DNA from: Cafeteria roenbergensis
Lineage: Eukaryota > Sar > Bigyra > Bicosoecida > Cafeteriaceae
Length of the DNA: 64,000 nt
Assembly (NCBI GenBank): GCA_008330645.1
Contig: VLTN01000016.1
Location: 1 to 64,000, forward strand
Reading direction: 5' to 3'
The notes beneath the pieces were generated by a model. That model ran no database searches. It had not been told where the DNA came from and saw nothing but the letters and a program-made list of their open reading frames with translations. The translations under genes were made by a program, and so were the position numbers. Positions 19,275 to 28,790 of this stretch are shown here, piece after piece (the first letter of the stretch is position 1; each line of letters begins with the position of its first letter).

Positions 19275-21509
19275 ATGTCTATTTCAAATTTACTTTATGG
19301 TAATAGTTATAAATTAACCTGTGCTGGCTTAGATGCTGGAAAAAATAAAATTACTAACGTGGCCCCTCCCGTTGATGATTACGACTGCCCTAATAAAGCT
19401 TATGTAGATTCTCAAATTGATACACATAGTGGGACCCTTTCACAAGTTTTGGCCGCGGGTAATGATGGTAATGGTGATGATATGCTCAATATTGGAGAAA
19501 TTCAAGCTAACACCTTATCTTTAACTGCTCCACTTACAACTAAAAGTGTTATTATAACTGGCGAACCAATCGCTGGAAGCAATACAAAAAGTGGAATTAG
19601 ATTTCCAAATAATGACCCAATTTATATGGAATCCAACTTTAACGGGTCTCTAGCTTATAGCCCTGGCTTACTTTTAAGTGGTCAAGATAATAGTGATAGA
19701 AGCATTTATATGTATAGTGGTAATAAAGCTGGTAATCAAAGAAATAACGATTTTAATACCACATACAGTGTTAAAGTTGGAGAAAATGAATTGGTTAGTA
19801 ATATGAATAATCTAGTTTTGTTCAAATCCCCTACTCCATCTACTGAAGCACAACGAAAAACCCCACATAATATCATTTTTAATGATGGAGATGATGGATT
19901 AGATGGCGGGAAAACTGCACAAATTTCTATGGTAGGTGATCCTACATCTGGTGTTAAGGGTAATATTATTTTTTCTGTTCAAAACGGTGATGTTGTTCCT
20001 GGTTCTGTTTTTTCTGAAACTATGAGAGTTAGAGGTAACAGAGTTGGTATTATGACATCTGACCCAGGTGCAGAACTTGAGGTGGTTGGTGAAGTTAGAC
20101 AACAAGCCTGAAGAGGCTGAACACTGAGCTGAACGAATGACAACACATCCAGTCAAAGGGATTCCATATCCCGCGACAAGACCAGGCGGCGAAGAGGCGA
20201 ACCGGAGGAGGGTGTCCTTCTCGCTGCAGAGCGGGGGAAAGCTCTGCCCAACGGGCGCGCGCGCAATCAGCACACCGGACGCAGGAACTCTCCCGTCCGT
20301 AACGGGAAACTCAGCGGCACGGCACTCGCCTGCCCTGATCAGTTATCCCACAGGGAATCAGCGACTCCGCATTCCCGCCGCGTTTGTGTGACGCGCGCTT
20401 AAGCTTTTCCCAGCCCACCCGCCCCGCGGGCAGACGCGGCTCTGCCCGCCGGGTGGAGGGCTCTACCAAGCAGAGCCCACTTGCCATACTCGGGGACCTA
20501 CCCCCAGTCACGATCCCGGGTGAGAGGGGGCGACGACGAGCTCGGACACTCGCACACCCGCAATAGAAAACGATACGAGCTCAAAACTGATACTTTATAT
20601 GTTGGTGACCATTCTCTGGTTGTAAATAATGCTGCATCTGGTCAATTGTCAGTGGGATCATCAAATCAACCAACTGCACATTTATGTGCACGGTTCAGAA
20701 GTCCTGCAGCCAGTCCTAGTGAGAGTGGTCAGTTGTTTATGGAAGCAGGCACAGATGCAGGGGGGACTCGTCCAGGATGGAGCAGTTTAAGCTGGAACGG
20801 TTATTTAAATGGTTCCACAGGATATTTCAGAACCAACGCAAACAAGCAAATATGGCAAATGAAAGTGGACCAACGAACAGGTGACAGTTTTTCTATTAAT
20901 TCTTTAAACCCTGTAGACCCACTCACCCCAACCACCATTAATTGGTTAAATTGTGATGGAGCTAATGCAATGTATTTGAATTCAATGATGGTTTTGGATG
21001 CATTGACACCAGTTGTCAGACCAGAGACAGACAACACCATTGATTTAGGATATAACACCTTCAGATGGAAAGATGTGTATTCTGCAAATGGTACCATTCA
21101 AACATCAGATTTAAATAAAAAGAAAGATGTCAATGATTTAACAAAAGGTCTTGATTTTATAAACACACTCCGCCCTGTTGAGTATAAATTTAAAGAAAAT
21201 ACAAGTGATCGTGTTCATTATGGTTTAATAGCTCAAGAAGTTGAAACTGTATTTAACAATTTAGGAGATTCAGACCTTACAGGAAACGCAACCGTCATTA
21301 AATCCCAAAAAATGATACCAGACCCCAACTTTATTCCTCAATCTGACGGAACTGGAACAATTCAAAAAACACCACTCATTGAAGGTGAAGGTTTTGATTA
21401 TTCTCTAAGATACACTGAATTTATAGCACCACTTATAAAAGCAGTTCAAGAATTAACCGCACAAAATGCGGCATTGGTTGCACGTGTTGAAGCTCTTGAA
21501 AATGCATAA
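19275..21509 (+). pseudogene. Fibre-like gene with S74 intramolecular chaperone, interrupted by solo Ngaro repeat
   Basis: The left part (to 20097) is beta-rich and repetitive, like a fibre shaft. The right part (from 20584) ends in a peptidase S74/endosialidase-type chaperone: TSDLNKKKD self-cleavage motif, GLDFINTLRPVEYKF, HYGLIAQEVE, and a closing coiled coil (LIKAVQELTAQNAALVARVE). Such domains trimerise and then release fibres. TCTA at 19257-19260. A 486-bp Ngaro A-B repeat sits in the middle, so the gene is interrupted. It lies downstream of the capsid gene, where virion surface genes are expected. Host attachment is a plausible role. Confidence 0.8.
20098..20583 (+). repeat. Solo Ngaro A-B repeat
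   Basis: 486 bp that matches A2-linker-B2 of the full Ngaro (10865-11350) end to end, starting gacaacaagcc and ending acgagctca. It is the footprint expected when a YR retrotransposon recombines out between A/B repeats, or when a lone A-B circle inserts. It appears unchanged compared with the full copy, implying recent origin. It interrupts the fibre-like gene. Confidence 0.92.
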
Positions 21510-21552
21510 ATATATTTAAAATTATGATTATACATAATAATTTTAAATTAAT

Positions 21553-22011
21553 TTAATATCCCCATTTTACTTTTGTATATCGTGGTATATTTTGTGATTC
21601 TCTTAAAATTTTACTTTTATTATTATTTCTAAAATGAAATTGTAATAAATTAAGGCTTTCAGGTAAAAAGTTAAGCGGTTGATTAAATCTTTTGTCATCA
21701 AAGAATAATTCTTTTAGTAATTTAGGCCATTTTACATAATCAAGAGATTGATTATAACACCCCAAAAATATAATAGTAATAACTGAGTCAGGTAATATTA
21801 CTTTTTCAAGTGTTTGATTAAACCTTTTTCCAAACACCACGCATTTTAATGATTCAGGCCATTTTACTTTATTAAGTGGTTGATTAAATTCATCTCCAAA
21901 AATAATATTAGTTGTGTTATTTGGAAATTCTACATTATATATTTTATTAAATTTTATGGTGATATTCAGATCATTTGAAAAGCGATTGAAACAGTGTACA
22001 TTAAAGGTCAT
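21553..22011 (-). CDS. FNIP-repeat protein
   Basis: 152 aa. It contains three to four FNIP/IP22-type leucine-rich units marked by FNQPL, FNQTL, YNQSL and FNQPL at ~22-residue spacing, each followed by a strand such as LPESLK or LPDSVI. These repeats are typical of Dictyostelium and of giant viruses including CroV and mimivirus, where they often act in protein binding. Few virophage genes have them, so it may have been picked up from the giant virus or host; inference. It points left, against the capsid block. It is the last gene before the right terminal region. Confidence 0.8.
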   Translation of the reverse strand: MTFNVHCFNRFSNDLNITIKFNKIYNVEFPNNTTNIIFGDEFNQPLNKVKWPESLKCVVFGKRFNQTLEKVILPDSVITIIFLGCYNQSLDYVKWPKLLKELFFDDKRFNQPLNFLPESLNLLQFHFRNNNKSKILRESQNIPRYTKVKWGY

Positions 22012-22630
22012 TTATATATATACTACTATAGTTTTTTTTTCTTTAACCCATTTTTTAATTTTATCCTAGAGATTTAATTAAAATTTGTAATTATTGTGGT
22101 AAGATTTGTGGAGCCATAACTTTAAGAACCGTACAGTGTTGAAAAAGGATAAATTAAAACTGAAGCTTTAATTTTTATTATCGCTTCGCACTCTCACATG
22201 ATGGAGACCAGGGTGGGGACAGGACGGACAGGACAGGACACCCCTAAAAACTTTTTCTATATTATATATAAATTAAATTATATTATATTTTTTAGTGTCC
22301 CCAGTGTCCTTTTGTCTATAGGGGGTATAAAATATTAGATGGTTTAAAATTTGACGGGGATTTTTAGAAGGAAACCATCACAAAATTAATTTATTTTTTC
22401 AATATATGATTTTATGGGGTGGGGACACCTAAAATTTATGGTGTCTTGGGGTGTCCTCGGTGTCGTCATGGGTCAATATATAAAGGGGAATCATAAAAGG
22501 GGAGGCTGTGGTGGATAACCCGTTTGATGGATGACCCGTTAGATAAAAGCCCCTAGGTGTGTCCGTAAGGGGATATAACCGCCGTCGGCGGTTATTGAAG
22601 AAATGGAAATTCATTTCCATTCTTCGGGGG
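22012..22630. repeat. Right terminal region of the EMALE (probable terminal inverted repeat)
   Basis: No gene seen. It holds short GGACA/TGTCC runs around 22,212-22,320 and 22,420-22,465 and several AT-rich stretches, then two near-perfect hairpins at 22575-22595 (taaccgccg/cggcggtta arms) and 22597-22625 (gaagaa(a)tggaaat arms with a one-base bulge). Composition switches to host GC after 22,630. Mavirus-type elements end in long inverted repeats that act in protein-primed replication. The matching left end is outside the window, so the repeat itself is unconfirmed. Confidence 0.6.
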
Positions 22631-22732
22631 GGGGTGAGACTTTTCTCCACGTGGCTGTGGGTGCCATGCGGAGGCTTGAGCGACACTCTGGCAGCAGCCT
22701 CCAACAGTCGCGAGTGCAGGGGCGGCGCTCAC

Positions 22733-22793
22733 CGATGGTGATGACCGCTGCCACGAAGATGATCGTGGATGTTGCTTGCATGCTGATCGGCAT
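22733..22793 (-). CDS. Signal-peptide first exon of a probable second BiP-like gene (partial)
   Basis: Leftward exon from ATG 22793 (or the in-frame ATG 22781) to a GTGAGC donor starting at 22732. From the second ATG it reads MQATSTIIFVAAVITI plus one G, the same length and phase as the BiP first exon at 26172-26220 ([16 protein letters not shown] plus G), with the same CCATCG/GTGAGC boundary. A CCACGTGGC motif lies 96 bases upstream and another 77 bases into the intron, as in BiP. The EMALE begins about 100 bases into this intron. The rest of the gene should lie beyond the element's left end, outside the window. Confidence 0.5.
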
Positions 22794-22797
22794 GTGT

Positions 22798-23593
22798 CGA
22801 TGCCGTGGGTGACAAGCGGTGGAGTGTGGGCGGGGGGGGGAAGGTCGCACCAGAGCTCTCCCGCCCTGGGGCAGAGCAACCCTCCCACCCACGTGGCGCG
22901 CGGGGCAGAGCCATCGCACGCTTCACGGCACCGGCATTGTCACGGATGAATGCCCCTCCCCCAAGCATACACGCCCGGCGCGACTCTGTCGCGCTTGGTC
23001 ATCACCCTCTGTCGCGTGCGTCGGCCCCGGCACACCGCTGCACCGCACACAGCAAATGGTGACTTCCCCCGCAAACGTTCCTTGCAACAGCGCCCTACGC
23101 AACGACGAGACCGGCGAACTCGGGCAGATTTGTCGCTGGCATAATCTGCTCAAGAGTTGACTGCAACGGCGTCGCCCTGCTTCTGGGCAAGCACACGGAA
23201 TCGCGACCGCGTCGGCGGTGTGCGAACAGCTCCCAACCGTGTGCGGGCTTTGGCGGGTGAAAGTTCACACACAAGTCGCGTGCGACAGAACAGATTGGCC
23301 GGCCGGCAATCGGAAACAGCCGCGCGCGCAATGTTGCGCCACACACACTCGCTCCCTCCTGCTCTCACGCCTCAGCCACAACGCTTTCTCCCGCGAGAGC
23401 GTCATGCCCCAATGGCATGCAAAGCAACACCTCAGCAGCAGCAACGAGGAGTGGCAAGCTCGGCGTCGGCAGTTGGCCACCGCCCCTCCGCAACGGACAG
23501 CCCGGTGACTCCGCAAAAACACGCGCCAGGCGACGGGCGCGGCGTGGCGGGTTGGAGCGCTGGAACAGGGGGATGACGCCAACCATCGAGTGC
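22798..23593. other. Intergenic region between BiP 3' end and BiP-like exon
   Basis: About 800 bases of GC-rich sequence between two leftward genes. It should hold the BiP 3' untranslated region and the promoter of the downstream exon. I see no open frame with coding character, no RNA gene and no repeat. Confidence 0.5.
22889..22897. promoter_or_regulatory. CCACGTGGC palindrome upstream of the BiP-like partial exon
   Basis: A palindromic G-box/ER-stress-like element (CCACG on both strands), 96 bases before the ATG at 22793. The true BiP gene has the same 9-mer 82 bases upstream (26302-26310). Copies also occur inside both first introns (22647-22655, 26058-26066). ER chaperone promoters elsewhere use CCACG/ACGTGG sites bound by bZIP factors; use here is inference. 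Confidence 0.4.
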
Positions 23594-26220
23594 TCAGAGC
23601 TCCTCGTGGTCGAAGTCCTCGTCATCCTCGCCCTGGGCGCCTCCGGCATCGCCGCCAGTCGAGGCGTACACCTTCTTGATGATCGGGTTGGCCACCTCCT
23701 CGACCTCCTTGCGCTTGGCCTCGAACTCGTCCTTCTCGGCCTCCTGGTTCTCGTCGAGCCAGTCCAGGGCCTCCTGCACCGCGGTCTCGAGGGCCTCCTT
23801 GTCCTCCTCGTCCACCTTGCCGGCGATGCCCTTCTCCTCGTCCTCGATCTGGTTCTTCAGGCTGTAGCAGTACGACTCGAGGGCGTTGCGAGAGTCGATG
23901 CGCTCCTTGGTCTTCTTGTCGTCCTCGGCGAACTCCTCGGCCTCGCGCACCATCCGGTCGATCTCGTCCTCGCTCAGGCGGCCCTTCTCGGCCGTGATGG
24001 TGATCTTCTCGCTCTTGCCGGTGCCCTTGTCCTCGGCGCTCACCTGCAGGATGCCGTTGGCGTCGATCTCGAAGGTGACCTCGATCTGAGGCGTGCCGCG
24101 GGGAGCGGGGGGGATGCCGGTGAGCTCGAACTTGCCAAGGATGTGGTTGTCCTTGGTCATGGGGCGCTCGCCCTCGAAGACCTGGATGAGAACGGCGGGC
24201 TGGTTGTCCTGGTTGGTGGAGAAGGTCTGGGACTTCTTGGTGGGGATGGCGGAGTTGCGGTTGATGAGCTTGGTCATCACACCGCCGACGGTCTCGATGC
24301 CGAGCGACAGCGGGGCAACGTCGAGAAGAAGGATGTCCTTGGTCTCCTCAGCGGCCTCGCCAGAGAGGATGCCGCCCTGCACAGCCGCGCCAAAGGCCAC
24401 GGCCTCGTCCGGGTTGATGCCGCTGTTGGGCTCCTTGCCGTTGAAGAAGTCGCGGAGCAGCTGCTGCACCTTGGGGATGCGAGTGGAGCCGCCGACCAGC
24501 ACGACCTCGTCGAGCTCGCCCTTCTTCAGCCCAGCGTCCTCGAGAACCTTGCTCACGGGGGTCAGCGTCTTCTTGAACAGGTCCAGGTTCAGCTTCTCGA
24601 AGCGGGCGCGGGTCAGGGTCTCGCTGAAGTCGATGCCGTCGAAGAGGGCCTCCACCTCGAGGCGGGCGGACGGCTGGGACGAGAGCGTGCGCTTGACGCG
24701 CTCCACCTCGCGGCGGAGCTTCTGCTTGGCGCGCGAGTCGCCGGACATGTCGGTCTTGTACTTCTTGTTGAACTCGCGCATGAAGTACTTCATGACGCGC
24801 TGGTCGAAGTCCTCACCGCCAAGATGCGTGTCGCCGTTGGTGGCCAGCACCTCGAAGACGCCGTTGTCGATGGTGAGAGCGGTCACATCGAAGGTGCCGC
24901 CTCCGAGATCGAACACCAGGATGTTCTTCTCGCCGCCACGCTTGTCCAGGCCGTACGCGATGGCAGCGGCCGTGGGCTCGTTGATGATGCGGCGCACCGT
25001 CATGCCGGAGATGGTGCCGGCATCCTTGGTGGCCTGGCGCTGGGCGTCGTTGAAGTAGGCGGGCACAGTCACGACGGCGTTCTGCACGGACTTGCCGAGG
25101 AAGGTCTCCGCCGTCTCGCGCATCTTGCCGAGCACCATGGCCGAGATCTCCTCGGGGGCGAACTGCTTGCGCTCGCTGCCGACCTCCACGTCGACGTACG
25201 GGCGGCCGGCCTTGGACACGACCTTGTACGGCCACAGCTTCATGTCAGCCTGCACGGTCTTGTCCGTGAACTTGCGGCCGATCATGCGCTTCACGTCGAA
25301 GACGGTGTTGGACGGGTTGAGCGTCGCCTGGTTCTTGGCGGCGTCACCGACAAGGCGCTCGCCGTCGGCCCAGGCCACGTAGGACGGGGTGATGCGGTTG
25401 CCCTGGTCGTTGGGGATGATCTCCACGCGGCCGTTCTTGTACACGCCCACGCAGGAGTAGGTGGTGCCAAGATCGATGCCGATGGTGGTGCCGACTGCGA
25501 GCGTTCGTTGCAAGAGGCGGGCGGGCAAGCGAAAGGCGGTGGCTGGCGGCGGCCTGACAACCCTCAGGCACAGAAATGGTCATGCTGGCCAGGGATCCTC
25601 ATCGGTGGAGGTGGCGGTGGAGGTGGAGGGGGTGGGGCTGGGGGGTCGGGGGAGAGGGGCGCAGCCAGTGCGCAAGCCGAGGCACGACCCAACCGGACGA
25701 AGCGCGCCAGCGATCTCGCACGCCGCTGGCCCGTTTCGCCGAGCCCTCGGAGCTGCCCCGGCCCGCTGTGCGCCCCTCGGCGTTCCTCGTGGGACCAACC
25801 TTGCTTGTTCAGCAAGGGCGGCGCGGGCCTGGCAGGGCCAGGGCCAGGCGGAGGGGCAGCGCAGGCTGCAACGTGGAGGCGATGGCCTCTGACAGGATTT
25901 CACTCACTCGGCTCGCTCTCCTCGGCGGCCGCGAAGCCGGCGCAGCCTGCGGGCAGCGGGTGAACAGCGAAGACAGAGGCGCAAGGATGACTGGGGCTGC
26001 GGTGCCGAAGCGAGGGGGGGCGGCTGGGGCGCGGGGCGCGCAAGCGCGAACCGCTCGCCACGTGGCTCGCGAGCGCCGAATGCAACAAAACTGCTTTGCC
26101 CGCCTCCGCGCAGCGTCGCCGCGAGGGCGCGGCGGGCGGACTCCGGCGCTTGCGGCAGCGACCAGGCTCACCGATGGCCAGCGCTGCGGCCATTGCCACA
26201 ATCATGGAAGTCGTCCGCAT
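23594..26220 (-). CDS. ER-lumenal Hsp70 chaperone (BiP/GRP78)
   Basis: Two exons: 26220-26172 and 25494-23594, joined in phase 1, giving 649 aa. Exon 1 is a signal peptide ([16 protein letters not shown]). Exon 2 opens with [15 protein letters not shown], the BiP N-terminus, followed by the Hsp70 signatures IFDLGGG-type ([11 protein letters not shown]) and [14 protein letters not shown], the substrate domain with [15 protein letters not shown], and an acidic lid tail. It ends HEEL, a variant of the HDEL/KDEL ER-retrieval signal. It folds secreted and membrane proteins. Read without the intron, the frame starts MPARLLQ and lacks a signal peptide, which would mislead gene callers. Intron 25495-26171 (677 bp) starts GTGAGC and ends CTCGCAG, the longest found here. 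CCACGTGGC motifs lie in the promoter and intron. Confidence 0.93.
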
Positions 26221-26301
26221 GCTGCCTCGCAGCTTGGGGGTCGAGTGCCCCTCCAGAACAGCGGCAAAGCCTCCCGGCAGAGCCCGGCCGCGGAGCACTA
26301 C

Positions 26302-26310
26302 CCACGTGGC
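26302..26310. promoter_or_regulatory. CCACGTGGC palindrome upstream of BiP
   Basis: Palindromic ACGTG-core site 82 bases before the BiP ATG, with an imperfect copy (cacacgtggc) near 26367-26375. ER-stress bZIP factors recognise CCACG/ACGTGG sites in other eukaryotes. The same motif also occurs elsewhere (28624-28632 and in a coding exon near 46898), so it is not exclusive to ER genes. Confidence 0.4.
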
Positions 26311-26512
26311 ATCGCGCGGCCACCAGACGGCCGGCTCGTGGAATTCGGATGGCGAATGGAACATGCACACGTGGCGCCTTTCGCGTCTGGCACGGCCCGC
26401 TCACGATTGGGGTCGGGGGAGCCGCGCGGCAGCCCCACCGCGCCGAAGCACCAATCAAGCACGCAGAACACGGGCGTTTCGCAGCGACACAGCCTGCCTC
26501 TCCGCGTTCGGG

Positions 26513-27107
26513 CTATGCCTCGGGCGGGTTATCCAACGCGTTCGACTCGTCTGCAAAGCGGCACGAGCACTCCAGCCGGGAGGGGGGCAACGAGCCGGAG
26601 CCCTGGGCGCCAGCCTTTGCGCCTGCCATCGCCCGCTGCGTCAGCCGCTCGAGAGCGCGCACGGCATGGCCGCCCTTGGCGCGGGCAGCCTCCTGCATCA
26701 AGACCAGGTCTTGCGCTGCGAGGACAGGGAGCGCGGGGACGCAGGGCGAAGGCCGCCCGAACGGCGAAGCTTGCATCAGACGGAGTTGGCAGCAGCGAAC
26801 GATGCCTCGCTTTCACGCGCCGTCGGGCCAGCAGGGTGACTGGCCCGCTGGTCGCGCGTTGGCCCTCACCGTGGTCCTCGCTAAGCATGCCGTACGCCTT
26901 GTACGCCGAGCTCGTGGGGTCGGCCATCATCGACTCCATCGCCTGCTCCCACGCGAACTCGGCCTTGGGCATCCGGGCGAACGGGTCGTCGTCGGCCTCT
27001 TGGGCCCGAGGCGCAGGCCGGTCCGCGGCCGACCCGCGCATTGGCGCCGCCCTCGCCACTGCCGCTGCCGCCACGGCGAGCAGCGCCGCGAGCAGGGCAG
27101 CGCGCAT
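26513..27107 (-). CDS. Small secreted protein, unknown
   Basis: Two exons: 27107-26870 and 26715-26513, phase 1, 146 aa. Residues 1-21 form a clear signal peptide (MRAALLAALLAVAAAAVARA). The mature part has an acidic/aromatic middle (FAWEQAMESMMADP, SSAYKAYGM) and a helical C-terminal half (LVLMQEAARAKGGHAVRALERL) with two cysteines near the end. The intron runs GTGAGG to CTCGCAG, 154 bp. It is 292 bases upstream of BiP on the same strand and divergent from NAA40. No ER-retention tail. Family not recognised. Confidence 0.6.
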
Positions 27108-27522
27108 GCGGGGCCGCGGCGTCGCAAGGGCAACTGCGGCTGGCCCTGGAGCCCTTCCGGCCGAAGGCACTTGCGCTCCGGGGCTGGCGGGCGCGGTGAC
27201 GCGGAAGCGGCGCGCAACGAGTGGGCGGGGCGCCCGACCGCTGGCGCGGCAGCGCCCGGGGGGCGTTGGCGCCCTGCGGCCCGGCCGGAAGCGAGCTCTG
27301 CCGGCGAGCCCGAACGAGGCGGCAAGGCGGGACTGCGGCGGGAGCGCTCGTGGCGGGCGGTGACTCCCACTCCCCCCCCTGGGCGCCGCGCGCCGACCTC
27401 GCTGCGCCCGACCCCGGCCGCTCAGCCTTCCCGTCGACCCTTCGAGGCCGTTCCTTCTCGCACCGCTCGCAAGAGTCCGTTCGAGCCCGTCCCGCGGATC
27501 TCAGCCCCCAGCCCTGTTCAAC
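27108..27522. other. Divergent promoter region between secreted gene and NAA40
   Basis: 415 GC-rich bases separating two divergent starts. No conserved motif stands out beyond general GC-richness and no TATA box is visible. It must carry both promoters. Confidence 0.45.
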
Positions 27523-28518
27523 ATGCCGACCAAGTCATCGACCACCAAGCGCGTGCCCCTGAAGCCCGGCGCGGGCAAGAGGAAGAAGAAGCAGCTGTCG
27601 GCCAAGGAGGTTGCGCGCCGCGCAGAGGCCGAGGCCGAGGTTGCGCGCCTCGCTCTGGTCAAGCAGGCCGAGATGACCACGGTCGACGGCGCGGCGGTTC
27701 CCAAGGACGTGTTCGCCGGCATGAAGCCCTTCCACCACTTTGAGAAGAACGGCTTGGACGTTGACATCGAGTTCAGCAGCACGGATGCCATGGAGAAGGA
27801 GACGAAGGACTGGGCGCTGGACCTCGTGCGGCGCAACATGAAGCCCCAGTACATTGCTGCCCGCTGGGGCTGGTCCGACGGCGAGAAGCGCAAGGAGCTG
27901 GAGGACTCGCACGCCCGCTACCTAATTTGCCGCGCCAAGCCCGGGGCTGTTGAGCCCAAGGCTGCCGAGGCTGCGGCAGAGGAGGCCAAGCCTGCCGCCG
28001 CCGCCGCCGCCGCCTCGAGCGCCGATGGCGCCGACAGCGACGCCGCCAGCAAGGCCGCGGCGTCGGGCATCGACCCGGACTTCGACACGGACCGCGTTGT
28101 GACGGACTCCAAGGGCGAGCTGCTTGCCTACGTGCACTTCCGCTTCATGCTCGAGGGCACTGCTCCCGTGCTGTACGTGTTCGAGCTCCAGTGCGAGCCC
28201 CGCGCTCGCGGCAAGGGCCTCGGCGCGCACCTCATGCGCGCCCTGGAGCTCGTGGCCTACCAGGAGCGCATGCAGTACGTGATGCTCACCGTCTTCACCG
28301 ACAACGCCGGCGCTCGTCGCTTCTACTCCCGCCTCGGATACAAGCTCGACGAGCTCTCCAAGAGCCCCGCCATGCTCACCTCGGACGTCGCGTACCAGAT
28401 CCTCAGCAAGACCATCGACCCCGAGGTCGCGGCCAGCAAGGAGACGCGCCACAAGGCGCTCCGCGGCAAGGTGGACCTCGACGACCCGGCCTCCAGCTTC
28501 GCCGCGCTGTCCGTGTGA
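27523..28518 (+). CDS. NAA40: N-alpha-acetyltransferase 40 (NatD), histone H2A/H4 N-terminal acetyltransferase
   Basis: 331 aa, single exon. A lysine-rich N-terminus (AGKRKKKQLSAKEVARRAE) is followed by the NatD-specific region: MKPQYIAARWGWSDGEKRKELEDS corresponds to the WGWKDxEK motif of human NAA40, and HARYLICR to its WYLIA strand. An Ala/Glu-rich insert (~residues 145-190) then splits the fold. The GNAT core resumes with HFRFMLEGTAPVLYVFELQ, the acetyl-CoA loop RARGKGLGAHLM, VMLTVFTDNAGARRFYSRLGY and SDVAYQILSK. NatD acetylates the Ser1 amino group of histones H4 and H2A. The insert is longer than in animals. The ATG at 27523 is the only sensible start. Confidence 0.92.
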   Translation: MPTKSSTTKRVPLKPGAGKRKKKQLSAKEVARRAEAEAEVARLALVKQAEMTTVDGAAVPKDVFAGMKPFHHFEKNGLDVDIEFSSTDAMEKETKDWALDLVRRNMKPQYIAARWGWSDGEKRKELEDSHARYLICRAKPGAVEPKAAEAAAEEAKPAAAAAAASSADGADSDAASKAAASGIDPDFDTDRVVTDSKGELLAYVHFRFMLEGTAPVLYVFELQCEPRARGKGLGAHLMRALELVAYQERMQYVMLTVFTDNAGARRFYSRLGYKLDELSKSPAMLTSDVAYQILSKTIDPEVAASKETRHKALRGKVDLDDPASSFAALSV

Positions 28519-28790
28519 TTGAGCGAGTGGGCTGCGCATGGCTGCCCTGCGCGCCGACGCGCGTAAACCGAAATCGCAGCAGATTTGGAGCGGGACAGCG
28601 CACGGGCGCGCGCGCTGCACCCGCCACGTGGCACGGCTCGCGCCGCGCCCATCGGCTCCAGCGCGGCCCGGCCCCGCCCACACAAGCATCAAGCACACCC
28701 GCATAGCATGCCGCGCCCCGCCAGCGCACCTGCGCGGCTCACCGGGAGAGCGGCGGCGCACAAGCGCCGGGCCAGGGCGCGCATCGCTCC

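Larger units (their letters stand above)
1..22630 (+). mobile_element. Endogenous mavirus-like element (EMALE, virophage/Polinton type), left end outside window
   Basis: An AT-rich block, with only the nested Ngaro DNA GC-rich, carries the virophage hallmark genes: protein-primed DNA polymerase B, FtsK-HerA-type ATPase, adenovirus-type cysteine protease, penton and major capsid, the last four adjacent and in mavirus order. Most genes have a TCTA motif 12-20 bases before the ATG, the signal known from mavirus and CroV late promoters. The right end is a hairpin-bearing region stopping near 22,630, where composition jumps to host GC. The left terminal repeat is not in the window, so terminal inverted repeats and target duplication cannot be checked. 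The element is a fossil: the polymerase is broken in several places, three other genes look broken, and two genes are interrupted by Ngaro DNA, so very roughly eight or more breaks in all. The morphogenesis genes are mostly open, so decay is recent. Confidence 0.93.

Noticed and set aside
22600-22660. The GC jump as an assembly chimera between virus and host
   Set aside because: Integrated mavirus-like elements with this contrast are known in this host, and the Ngaro DNA shows host-like composition inside the element. Read-level proof is still not available to me.
25494-25528. BiP starting at the ATG at 25528 ([10 protein letters not shown])
   Set aside because: This would lack a signal peptide despite an ER-type tail; an acceptor at 25495 with matching phase to a signal-peptide exon is better supported.
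23417-25963. A long rightward open frame (848 codons) opposite BiP
   Set aside because: It is the antisense shadow of the highly conserved BiP exon in GC-rich DNA; its Leu/Val/Gly-rich translation resembles no family.
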